Source: Symsagittifera roscoffensis (lineage: Eukaryota; Xenacoelomorpha; Acoela; Convolutidae). From it: a stretch of DNA of 64,000 nucleotides. Positions within the stretch are counted from its first letter, which is position 1, and the number at the start of each line of letters is the position of its first letter. Under the pieces are notes generated by a model. The model was given only the letters and a program-made list of their open reading frames with translations. It was not told the origin of the DNA and made no database searches. The position numbers and the translations under genes are program-made. Where the stretch lies: positions 28,203,407 to 28,267,406 of the forward strand of contig NC_087063.1 of assembly GCF_963678635.1 (NCBI RefSeq), read 5' to 3'. Positions 21,049 through 29,837 of this stretch are shown here, in pieces.

Positions 21049-21591
21049 TCAATGCTCCATTTCTTCCTCCTGTGATACTGACTCTGCACTCTCAGTCTCC
21101 GTATCTTGTAACACATCGTTAGCAATCCTGACGCTGCTGGAAGCCGTCCTCCAACACTTCTGCTCTTCCATCCTCTGTTTACAACAAGGTAGGGGATCCA
21201 CGTTAGATTCTCTGTTCCTGCAGAAGCTGTTGTGGAGACACAAGGTCACGTTTCTCTCCAAATCTTCCTTTAACATCTCTGCCTTCTCCTTTCCACTACG
21301 TTCACTCGTCCTTGAAATTCTTTTCACAGCGGTGGTCACTGCATTCCGATGAGTCACGAGAGCTCGCTTGAAAGCTCCTGCTCCAATGTCCAGCTGATAT
21401 TCACTGTACACCCTGCCATGCTTCGACATATGCTTTTTCGCATACTCGTACAACCATGCAGTCATGTTAGCTCTGAACCATGGCATCAATCGTTTCCTTG
21501 CCCATATCTTCTTCACTTCCATCGGAATGTTTAGAATTTTGCACATTGTCTCAAAAAGATCTAAATCTTTTAGACAATCTAACTTCCGCAA
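21049..21591 (-). CDS. ORF2b C-terminal piece after stop, unit 3
   Basis: A 180-codon frame that is the direct in-frame continuation of ORF2b; in unit 1 the two are one protein. It is basic and helical (KKIWARKRLMPWFRANMTAW), with a Cys-containing acidic tail (CCKQRMEEQKCW, then ESAESVSQEEEMEH). A private Cys-to-Ser change (SERSGKEK) sets it apart from units 1 and 2. Confidence 0.6.
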   Translation of the reverse strand: MRKLDCLKDLDLFETMCKILNIPMEVKKIWARKRLMPWFRANMTAWLYEYAKKHMSKHGRVYSEYQLDIGAGAFKRALVTHRNAVTTAVKRISRTSERSGKEKAEMLKEDLERNVTLCLHNSFCRNRESNVDPLPCCKQRMEEQKCWRTASSSVRIANDVLQDTETESAESVSQEEEMEH

Positions 21592-21612
21592 CTGTTCTCT
21601 CGTCAGTGCCTC

Positions 21613-24600
21613 CTATCTGTTATTTTCTCTCACATGAGCTTCCAGCCATCGTGTCGCCATGATAACTCCCACTATCACTATTGTTATGGGCTGTGATGAA
21701 TCTGATAAACCCATGGAGAGCAGCTCTCCAGAGTCCCAGATCAACATCAGATTACTACGCTTGGGATACCACCAGGTCTGCAGCAAGCAGTGGCAAGGAA
21801 ACTCGTCATGTGTCAACATGATGCTCCTCCAATTACGTTTTCCCGAAGCTTCCAATAATGGTTCCACTTCCATCATCACTCGGTGGACCTCATCATTCTC
21901 ATCTACTGCATTGTAATCTGTGACAGTTGATCCTCTCTGTTTCTGTCTCTCGAAGTCACTGAAGTTCCCGCTCACATATCCCATGAACTTCTTTCCTAAT
22001 ATTGACTCCAATTCTTCCTTGGTTCTCTCTGGAACTGCTGAGATCATCTTACATAGCAACTCGTATGACTTCTCGGACATTCTCGCCAGTCTCACACACT
22101 TCGGCACTGAGAAGGCTTGATCCACAATCGTTCTCGTACTCTTCACGTCCACAGCTACGAATTGTACACGGTATCTGCTCTTGCACATTGGAGCCAATGT
22201 TGAACCCACCAAATATCGTGCCCCTGATGGTCTACAATAAGTCTCACTGTGTCTAATATTCTTTTCCGTCTCGATTGCTTCCCTCCATTTTCCTATGTAT
22301 TTCTGCTCAGTCTGCAGAATTCCTGGGAATACTTCTACACTGATGGCTGTGACCATCTCATGTTTCTGTTCTAGATTCAATAGTGACTCTAAAGAACCAA
22401 ACATGCTGTAGAATCCTAGTGCAGTCACTAGATTCACATCGGTTCCTCCATGGCAATCTGCTATCAGTTCCGTTTCTGTTCTTGCTTTCATCACTACGTT
22501 TCCAAACAATACCGTCAATTGCTTGTGTTGTTTTTCCAGGGTCTTCACACAGTCCAGACTTCCACAAACGTGACCCTCCAGTCCACAGACTTCCGCCAGA
22601 CAGCTACCAAGTTTGACCCAGTCTTCTGGTCCCCAGCCAGGCAACTCCACTTTATCTTCTCCGTTGCTCTTAGAGGCCGTTATCATCACATTATATATGA
22701 TGTTGAGGTCACGCAGGTTACAGTCTGCATTCAGTTCCCTCTGTACGTTTTGTGTCGCCCGTAATATTGAGTCGGCGTTGGGACTAGGACACCATGATGG
22801 CCTCATCAATTCCCACACTGTCATCAAGCTCGTTCTCAGTAATTCATCTGAGAATCCCAACCCAAACTCCACTCTTTTGTCGGATTTTGGTACTGAAGGT
22901 GCAGTCACCTCTTCTTCCAAGACCAGTCCCAATTTGGCCTGTGGATTGTTAACGCTTTTAATCGTTACAATTCTGGACGTCCAGAATCTTAGCAACACCG
23001 CCTGCTCATAATCGAAGAAGCAATCGCGTATGTCTTCACTCAGGAAAGGATTGTACGCGATCCCTATGATCCCTGATACGTAGCTATACGATTTCTTCTT
23101 GATCGGTCCACAGTATTCACTGGATTTTGGCAGTGCTCCCATAGATTCTTTAGTGAGTCTCAGCTCCTTGTTTGAGAACCTCCTGATTTCTCCTATCTTT
23201 TTCATGGGTTCCAATTCCTCAGGTTCTTTCATGTTCACCCTCATCGGTTTACTTTGCTGCATATCCAGCAGTGCTAGCAAGAATAAGGCTTTCGTTTGCT
23301 CATCGCCTTCCTTCAACATCTTAACACTAGTATTCGATGCAGGTACTGAAATCTGCTCTATCAGGAATCGAATGAAACAGAGAGCGTCTCTCCGCTTCGC
23401 ACACGCTACTGCTGCGCCCTCCTGGACTATCAGATCCCTCAGGTTCGTCATAAGGAAAACCTTCTCCTCTTTTGATCTCTTCCTTTCTTCTGAATCATAT
23501 TCTTCGCGAGTCAGTCCCATCATGCACCAGGCGAACCTGAGTTGCAACTCTGTTCTTACGTAAGGAACTGCCACGAGAGCATGTATTTTTGGCGTAGTCC
23601 TCATTTCTTCTTCGAAATACCTCAATACTACTGCTTTCCATGGAAGGCTCACTAACTGCTCGATCGTTTCCGCCTGTATGTCAGACGACGCCAAAGTCCC
23701 GTACGCCTTCTGCATGAGGGTGGTGCCTTGCAACATCGTTTCCAGATAACCCTCCATGGCTTTTTCGTCTTCCAGGGCCATTACATACCCTCTAGCCGAG
23801 TTTCGGTATTCCAACATCTCCATGTATCCACCGGTGGGTTCATCTATCGACACAGTCTCCGACACTGTCAGTCGGTTGTATTCCACTGGTGTTAGTTGTC
23901 CTGCGACACTTCCCTTTCCATGATTCATGGGAGATGGCTTGAAGTCTTTCATTTTGCTCTCTCCACATTGGCTGAGTATTTCCATTTCTAAGGTTGCTCC
24001 AGTCAGAGTGCGGTCACTCCTTTTGGATTTATAACCGGTTGACTTTATCCCCGCCATGAGAATGGGTGGCACCATCGCTATATCAGTTAACATTCTATCT
24101 GTGCCAGACAATTGATAATCACCTTGCCCCAAATCCATGACCTCCTCAACTCGTTTCCTCTTCGCTGAGTTACCAGCTTTCATCGACATTTCTGAATCCA
24201 CCTTCGTCTTTCCAACTCTCCTAGGCATCACTCTGCTGCCTAACTTCATTTTCATTGCATTGATTTTATCAATCACCATTTTTGATCGCATCGTCCCTCT
24301 CCTGGTTCTTGACAGATACACCACCTCTCCTTCATCGTCCTGCGGTGTCATCTTGATGGGAGAATTCGCTTCACTCTCATCAGTGGCTGAGTCGATCAAC
24401 AACTCACTCAGTCTCCCTTCACACTCATCAAGCTTGTCCAGTACTTCTCTCATCAAGGGTTGGTTGAGACCCGTTTTCAGAATAGATTGGGTCCCATAGC
24501 TTTGAACCACGGTCCAGACTTCTTCCATAAACGCCACTCTGTCCAGCTTGCATCCCGTCCTACTCTCGTGGTCTCGGTGATGAACTTCCCATTCTTCTTC

Positions 24601-24810
24601 GGGCAGCGTTCCCAAGAAAGGTACTCTGGCTGAGGCCTCTATTCTTCTCCTCCGAGGTGATTCCATGAGGATTCTCTGGTCATTATTTCTTGAATTGCCA
24701 GGAGAGCTGCTCTCCGGCAAATTTCGTTTCATTTCCATAAAGGCTGACGGAGGCTCCAGTGTCAGAGATGCCTTCATCCGCTGGCTCAGTCGTTTCCAAT
24801 GTATCTGCAT
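21613..24810 (-). CDS. ORF2b, large C-terminal part of ORF2, unit 3
   Basis: About 1065 codons from the first ATG (MQIHWKRL); an extra frame length to 24825 would need a GTG start. The first 14 codons are an out-of-frame reading of ORF2 created by the 3.54-kb deletion and a 1-nt insertion near 24765; from TLEPPSAFMEM on it is genuine ORF2. Mostly helical with several Cys-rich spots (EVCGLEGHVCGSLDC). Near its end, NLMLIWDSGELL and PITIVIVGVIMATRWL resemble the second SGNH-like fold of unit 4 but lack GxND. No signal peptide or membrane helix of normal length is seen. It ends at TAG, in frame with the next ORF. Confidence 0.65.
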   Translation of the reverse strand: MQIHWKRLSQRMKASLTLEPPSAFMEMKRNLPESSSPGNSRNNDQRILMESPRRRRIEASARVPFLGTLPEEEWEVHHRDHESRTGCKLDRVAFMEEVWTVVQSYGTQSILKTGLNQPLMREVLDKLDECEGRLSELLIDSATDESEANSPIKMTPQDDEGEVVYLSRTRRGTMRSKMVIDKINAMKMKLGSRVMPRRVGKTKVDSEMSMKAGNSAKRKRVEEVMDLGQGDYQLSGTDRMLTDIAMVPPILMAGIKSTGYKSKRSDRTLTGATLEMEILSQCGESKMKDFKPSPMNHGKGSVAGQLTPVEYNRLTVSETVSIDEPTGGYMEMLEYRNSARGYVMALEDEKAMEGYLETMLQGTTLMQKAYGTLASSDIQAETIEQLVSLPWKAVVLRYFEEEMRTTPKIHALVAVPYVRTELQLRFAWCMMGLTREEYDSEERKRSKEEKVFLMTNLRDLIVQEGAAVACAKRRDALCFIRFLIEQISVPASNTSVKMLKEGDEQTKALFLLALLDMQQSKPMRVNMKEPEELEPMKKIGEIRRFSNKELRLTKESMGALPKSSEYCGPIKKKSYSYVSGIIGIAYNPFLSEDIRDCFFDYEQAVLLRFWTSRIVTIKSVNNPQAKLGLVLEEEVTAPSVPKSDKRVEFGLGFSDELLRTSLMTVWELMRPSWCPSPNADSILRATQNVQRELNADCNLRDLNIIYNVMITASKSNGEDKVELPGWGPEDWVKLGSCLAEVCGLEGHVCGSLDCVKTLEKQHKQLTVLFGNVVMKARTETELIADCHGGTDVNLVTALGFYSMFGSLESLLNLEQKHEMVTAISVEVFPGILQTEQKYIGKWREAIETEKNIRHSETYCRPSGARYLVGSTLAPMCKSRYRVQFVAVDVKSTRTIVDQAFSVPKCVRLARMSEKSYELLCKMISAVPERTKEELESILGKKFMGYVSGNFSDFERQKQRGSTVTDYNAVDENDEVHRVMMEVEPLLEASGKRNWRSIMLTHDEFPCHCLLQTWWYPKRSNLMLIWDSGELLSMGLSDSSQPITIVIVGVIMATRWLEAHVRENNR

Positions 24811-24821
24811 TGTTCTCAAGA

Positions 24822-26306
24822 TCACTGAAGATATTGAAATCCAGGCTGGTTGTTCCTCCTGTCGATGTTATTCCACCTGACGACTCCCTCGTTATGCCTT
24901 CTTCCTGATGCTGTCAGGCTTCTCGCGTTCATTGGCACAGTGCAAACGGTCAGTACCGCGCAATTGAATTTCTGCCAGAGGGTAGTAAACAAACACACCA
25001 TCATTGACTCCCATAGTGCTTCCTGCTCATCTGAACCTCTGGAGATGTCATTCGTCCCAACTAAGATCATCTCATTGGGGATCCTCCCTGGATTCATCAG
25101 TTCCACCATTCGATATAACTGGGCTATCGTCGCGCCTCCAAAGGCCATCACCGTGGTGACCCACGAGGTCCTCAAATTCGACAGCACTCTGACCAAGCTG
25201 TCTCCCAGTATCAGATGAGATGTCCCGAGTGGTGGTTGCTGCAGGTTAACAGCCGGGCTCCAAGTAGCTCGATTGAAGCAGGCCCTCGGATCTGTCTCCG
25301 GAACTCCCGTGAAATTATATTTCAATTGATTATTCTTTTGCACGTCTATTATGCGAGACAGTTTCTTCGCTGGCATCTTCCGTACTTTCCTCTCTGGGAT
25401 TCTCGAGCTCCCCATGAGTGGTGTCACGTCACTTATCCCCTGTCTGATCACGGTCTGGGAGAGTCGCACTTTGCCCGTATCGTCAATCGTTCCATAGGGT
25501 GCAGTCACCCCGGAACCTGGCGCACTCTTGTTGGCGACCAGTCGTCCAGCTGTCTCTATCAGCTTCTTCACTGTCTGTTCCACGACGGGGTCACCCAAGG
25601 TGTCACTAAGATCCGGGATCGTTACTCGATTTGTCTCTACTGGGAGCCGTGTCTCCGTTGTTTGACTCATTTCTCGAGGCGTCAAGAGCTCCATCGGGGA
25701 CTGCCCACGAGGAGTATCCCTTGCAGGTATCACTTTCTCCACGGCCGTTGTCAACGCCATCTGCTCCGATTGCTCCTTGTATTCCTGCCTTAAGCGCTCA
25801 ATCTCTTGACCCTGCTTTTTGTTGCAGTCTTCAAACAACTTTCTCCACATGTCCCGATCTTCCTCCATCTGGAGCATGCTTCTGGTCATCTCGTCCAGCT
25901 CCTTCTTCGTACTTTTCAGTTCATCGTTCATCTCATCCAGATCTTGCATGGTTTGGTTCGTCTGAACTTTCTGTCCTACTTTCGCCCTTTTTGGTGGCAC
26001 AGCTGCTCTCAGTGGTGAACCAGACGAGGTCGCCTCGCTGTTCATCTCCCGATGCATTCTCGTCAACCCAGGTTTGGGCTTGGAGGGCATTGGCATCTCA
26101 CCTGGTTGGTAAGTCCTAGAACTTCCCAATCCAGGCTCATTCGCTAAGTCACTCCCTGAAAGAGCCCCGTTTCTCCACCTCATCACTCTCATGTTCGGGC
26201 GGTCTAGTACTCCTCTTTCTCCATATGCTGCCATCAACAGGACTTCCGTGGGGCGGTCCCCACGGTTGTCGTGCCCCAAGATGCTGATCAGGGCAGTCAG
26301 CAACAT
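24822..26306 (-). CDS. ORF2a, SGNH hydrolase cut before its His/Asp block, unit 3
   Basis: A 494-codon frame from Met 26306. The normal start (MDNFNLDEL, near 26428) is out of frame because one G is missing near 26317. It has the coiled coil, then block I (LILGDSLVRVL) and block III (LVGTNDIS). It ends 13 codons after RWNNI, where a 3.54-kb deletion removed block V. Without the catalytic Asp and His it should be inactive. A private Val-to-Leu change lies in AKKLSRI. Confidence 0.72.
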   Translation of the reverse strand: MLLTALISILGHDNRGDRPTEVLLMAAYGERGVLDRPNMRVMRWRNGALSGSDLANEPGLGSSRTYQPGEMPMPSKPKPGLTRMHREMNSEATSSGSPLRAAVPPKRAKVGQKVQTNQTMQDLDEMNDELKSTKKELDEMTRSMLQMEEDRDMWRKLFEDCNKKQGQEIERLRQEYKEQSEQMALTTAVEKVIPARDTPRGQSPMELLTPREMSQTTETRLPVETNRVTIPDLSDTLGDPVVEQTVKKLIETAGRLVANKSAPGSGVTAPYGTIDDTGKVRLSQTVIRQGISDVTPLMGSSRIPERKVRKMPAKKLSRIIDVQKNNQLKYNFTGVPETDPRACFNRATWSPAVNLQQPPLGTSHLILGDSLVRVLSNLRTSWVTTVMAFGGATIAQLYRMVELMNPGRIPNEMILVGTNDISRGSDEQEALWESMMVCLFTTLWQKFNCAVLTVCTVPMNARSLTASGRRHNEGVVRWNNIDRRNNQPGFQYLQ

Positions 26307-26428
26307 GACTATCTCTGGTCCTCCAGAGCGAAGTCTCGATCGATCAGCCGACGATAGATCGCATCTATCATCGGTCCTACATATGCCTCTGCCAGGTCCA
26401 TCAATTCATCCAAATTGAAGTTATCCAT

Positions 26429-26886
26429 TCTATTCTTTCAAGTTCGATTCGGTTCTGATTCGAAGATTTTGACTCAAGTGAGTAATTAAATGATCAATCA
26501 GGATCTAGAAAAGAAGTCACAAATATCACACTTGTCAGTTTCACCTTAACATATATCGTTATAATTTGCTTAAAAACAGTTCAGATAAAAAGATATTTAT
26601 CCTAAAAGTTATTCAAATCAATCGGTCTCTAAAATTTTGGAATTCGACCTAAGATTGGACAGTCCAAACTTTGGATCTATTCCTAAGATCGTCATTTAGT
26701 TGTTCATGGTCACTAACCCCTACTTAACCATGATCTTAATAACCTAACACATAATAACCTAACATAACATAACCATAACATAACACATCTTACATACAAC
26801 TTAGTCTTTGGCCTAACACTCTCTCGCACATCACTCAGCCTATACTTAAGTAATATTTCTTATGTAGATATACTTGGAGGTTTGTA
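26429..26886 (-). other. Spacer between pol extension and ORF2, unit 3
   Basis: About 460 bp of AT-rich sequence with no gene apart from the out-of-frame remains of the macro end. It includes an ACATA/ATAAC pentanucleotide run near 26745-26785. It may hold a promoter or splice signal for ORF2, but I see no convincing element. Confidence 0.5.
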
Positions 26887-28140
26887 TCAGAGAATATCAC
26901 GTGTACAAGCGCGTACAATTCCCGAGGATGCAGTCTTCCTCTGTTTGGATCGTACACTGGAAGCCTCCATTTCCACGAGGAAGTCTCTCAGCCTCGTCAA
27001 GGACAAGACTAGGTTCTCCGGGTCCACGTGCTGCTTCCCCGTCGCTCTCGTTACCAAGAAGCATAGGTATTTTCCCGGTATCTGCGACGCCGCCGGAGGT
27101 AAGGCTGCTACGCCCCCTATCCCTGGTCTTTGCTTCCAAAGGAATTCCACGTTTTTGTATTCTCTCTTAAAATCTGCCGCTAGCGCTGTCCTAAAACTCA
27201 TGTCTGCTGTGATTGCTATCGCACATGTTCTGTTTGTGAGTATGAAATCACTGTCTGTTAGTATTATGTTACTTGAATATTCGTTTGGTAAGTTAAAATA
27301 TGACTCAACTACCCTGCCTATGTCAGGTTTCTTAGGTTCTTCGCCTGTTTCTGCTTCTAAGTCTCCTGTTTCTCTTGCTATTCTTAATTTTTTTATTATC
27401 AAGTTTTCAGTGTGGGTAAGTCCTACCCCCACTCCCCGGACAAAAACATCCATCGACGTCCCCGTCGATCGCATACCGGGTATCAAGTCGAGGTTAGAAG
27501 CCGGAATGAGTAGACGTCCTTCCTGGGCAGCCCAGGAAGGATCGTCTCGTTCGGTCTTGATGTATTTCATGCTTTCACGATCTACGTCTTGAATTGTGAC
27601 ACTGGTCTCCTCAGGATCCGAGGTCGTTTCATTTAGCCACTCTAAGACACGCAGGTTCGTCAAGTCTTGTTCGTATGACTGCTGTTGCTCGTCGTCGAAT
27701 TCTACCTCGGGTTTTGACCAGTCGTCAACCCACTCATCGTCGTGATCATCGACTATGTCAATGTCTTGTGACACAGTTATTTCCTCTAGACCCACTACTT
27801 CCTCCACTATCTTCTTCAGATCTATCCTGTCCACTACGAAGTCGTCACCGTAAGGATTGTGTTTCTTTCTTGGTATCTTCCCGTCCTTCTGACGAGTCTG
27901 TATCGTGAACGGAAGATCCGGTTCCAAGTTCTTGGGAACCTCTATCTGTTCGGTATCCTGCCAATCTTCCTCTGCGTAGGGTAAGGTTTCATTGTCCGCT
28001 TCGATCTGCTCGTTTGGATCCAGGTCCAGCGGTGTATCCGTACCTTCCTCTACGACTTCGTTTCCATCGTTCTTCTCCCTGGTGCCCTTTTCATTGACCT
28101 CACAAGCAGGATCCATCATTAGATAATCCCCTTCTTCCAT
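26887..28140 (-). CDS. Acidic extension with OARD1-like macro domain, C-end frameshifted, unit 3
   Basis: A 417-codon frame from the first ATG after the integrase stop; originally part of the same polyprotein. Residues 1-290 are an acidic, probably unstructured region. Residues 291-391 look like a macro domain of the OARD1/TARG1/Poa1 type: a first strand (NIILTDSDF), an AIAITADMSF segment in the position of the ligand-binding loop, FKREYKNVEFL, the GKYLCFLVTRAT strand, and the DPENLVLSLTRLRDFL helix. Such domains bind or remove ADP-ribose. The last strands are out of frame because 14 bp are missing near 26963. Loss of the binding and catalytic loop probably makes it inactive. The match is by pattern only. 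Confidence 0.65.
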   Translation of the reverse strand: MEEGDYLMMDPACEVNEKGTREKNDGNEVVEEGTDTPLDLDPNEQIEADNETLPYAEEDWQDTEQIEVPKNLEPDLPFTIQTRQKDGKIPRKKHNPYGDDFVVDRIDLKKIVEEVVGLEEITVSQDIDIVDDHDDEWVDDWSKPEVEFDDEQQQSYEQDLTNLRVLEWLNETTSDPEETSVTIQDVDRESMKYIKTERDDPSWAAQEGRLLIPASNLDLIPGMRSTGTSMDVFVRGVGVGLTHTENLIIKKLRIARETGDLEAETGEEPKKPDIGRVVESYFNLPNEYSSNIILTDSDFILTNRTCAIAITADMSFRTALAADFKREYKNVEFLWKQRPGIGGVAALPPAASQIPGKYLCFLVTRATGKQHVDPENLVLSLTRLRDFLVEMEASSVRSKQRKTASSGIVRACTRDIL

Positions 28141-28206
28141 GTCTGCAGGTATACACCAGTCTTCTGTCGATGGATTGTGTGGCTTGATGTTCTCGTAGTG
28201 GGCGGA

Positions 28207-28671
28207 TCAGCCAGTGCTCAGTCTATAAAAGCGTCCCTCCTGGTGCACCTCAGTAATCATGAAGGGTCCCCTCCACTTTTTTAGGAGCTTTTTCGTCCCT
28301 TTCGGTGGTATAACGTTCTGGAATACCCATAAATAGTCTCCCACCGAGTAAGCCTTTGCACCAGCTGCTTTCTTGATGAATCTTTTCCTCTGCCCTGCCT
28401 GTGCCTGCTGAGTATTTCGTCTACACAAATCGTTCAACTCCTGTTGGCGTCTGATCACATCCCTCACGTAGACCTGTGGGGACGTTTTCTTTCCCTCATA
28501 CTCTGGGTAAAAGAAGGTTAAGGGTAAAGACTTTTCGTGCCCAGTTAGCATCATGTGTGGACTGACTCCGGTGGTGGAGTGTTGCGTGCTGTTATATGCT
28601 CCCATCACCTGTGGAAGGTATCTGTCCCAATCGGTCATGTACCTGGAACAATATACTCTCAGCATCGACAC
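28207..28671 (-). pseudogene. pol: Integrase core end and C-terminal domain, unit 3
   Basis: A 154-codon frame after the 13-bp deletion. It holds the last core helices (YMTDWDRYLPQVMGAYN), the SVGDYLWVF strand and the GPF module (KKWRGPFMITEVHQ), which in Ty3/gypsy integrases forms the C-terminal domain. It ends at a TGA that is CGA (Arg) in unit 4, just before the HYENIKPHNPSTEDW segment. Confidence 0.7.
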
Positions 28672-29810
28672 TAACGTCCTATTCTGTCTTTCGTCTGAGG
28701 GTGGTATGTCGTGGAGTGAGCCTGAGCGACCTGTGAGCGTCTCATAAGCTCTTTCGTAAGCTCTCCTACGAAAGCTGTTCCATTATCCCATTGAAACGTC
28801 ATCGAACAACCATGTCTTGCTATCCACGTAATGATCAGGTGGTCGCATGTCTCTTCCGCCGAGGCTGTTATGCAGGGCACGGCCTCTGCATACTTCGTAA
28901 AATGATCTATCATGACCAGCACCTGATTATAACCATTGTCTGTCATGCATATCTTTTGGTGATCTATTTGCACCACCTCGTTGAATTCAGACGACTCGAT
29001 CGATTGTAAAGGAAATCGCAACTTCCTTGGATCCTTGACCTGTTGGCATGACAGACATGCTGTTACCCATTTCTCGCATGCCTTTTTCATCCCAGGCCAC
29101 TCAAAACGCTTCAGGATCCTCTGATATACTTTGTCGATCCCCTGATGACCCATCTGATCATGTGACCTGAATAATAGTTCTGTCTGATAGAGTTGCGGTA
29201 ACACTATCGCGTTATACTTGTATAGGACTCTGTATTCCTCTCTTCTTTTGCAAGCCACGATCCCGTCCTTGTTCAAATATAACCTCCCTTCCTTCTGCAT
29301 GAAGTATTGTCTCAGGATGCGATAACTATCTTCCTCGAGGTCCCCTTTATCCGGAGAACCAATCTCGATCCACCTTTTCAGGTTGCTTGTCATGCGATCA
29401 TTTCTCTGCGCCCTTAGAAGGTCCGAGAGTATGTATCTCGCCTTCAAGTACGTCTTCATGACCCTCATCTGACTATTCAGCTCGTTGGGCCGGTGTGTGT
29501 CTTCTTCCATCTTAACGCACCAAACTTTCGCCAACGGCTGTGTTTCTTGTTTAAACGGCTGAAGATCAGTCCTGACTACCTCTTTCTGCGGCAACAGGCT
29601 TATCGAACGTTTCGATACCGCTATCGTCTCCAAGTCATCCGCTGCGTTGTCAAAGACTCTTTCGCTTGGTATTAGGTAGCGATCAATGTCAGGATCCTGG
29701 TACACCTCTCTGTCCAGGTCCCTTGCCCGAGTTTCCACTAGTAGCGTGTGTATCGCTAGTTCTGACAGTTCTGATCCCGAACTCGAGTTCCTGTCTGAAT
29801 AGGTGTCCAT
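28671..29810 (-). CDS. pol: Integrase lacking catalytic Glu, unit 3
   Basis: A 379-codon frame joining the N-terminal extension, the HHCC zinc site and most of the DDE core. A 13-bp deletion at about 28696 removes the segment with the catalytic Glu and shifts the frame, so the protein ends in HPQTKDRIGR. The second Asp is kept (FQWDNG). The product could bind but not catalyse. Confidence 0.8.
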   Translation of the reverse strand: MDTYSDRNSSSGSELSELAIHTLLVETRARDLDREVYQDPDIDRYLIPSERVFDNAADDLETIAVSKRSISLLPQKEVVRTDLQPFKQETQPLAKVWCVKMEEDTHRPNELNSQMRVMKTYLKARYILSDLLRAQRNDRMTSNLKRWIEIGSPDKGDLEEDSYRILRQYFMQKEGRLYLNKDGIVACKRREEYRVLYKYNAIVLPQLYQTELLFRSHDQMGHQGIDKVYQRILKRFEWPGMKKACEKWVTACLSCQQVKDPRKLRFPLQSIESSEFNEVVQIDHQKICMTDNGYNQVLVMIDHFTKYAEAVPCITASAEETCDHLIITWIARHGCSMTFQWDNGTAFVGELTKELMRRSQVAQAHSTTYHPQTKDRIGR

Positions 29811-29837
29811 TCCTGAGTTTTGGGAATCATCATCCGT

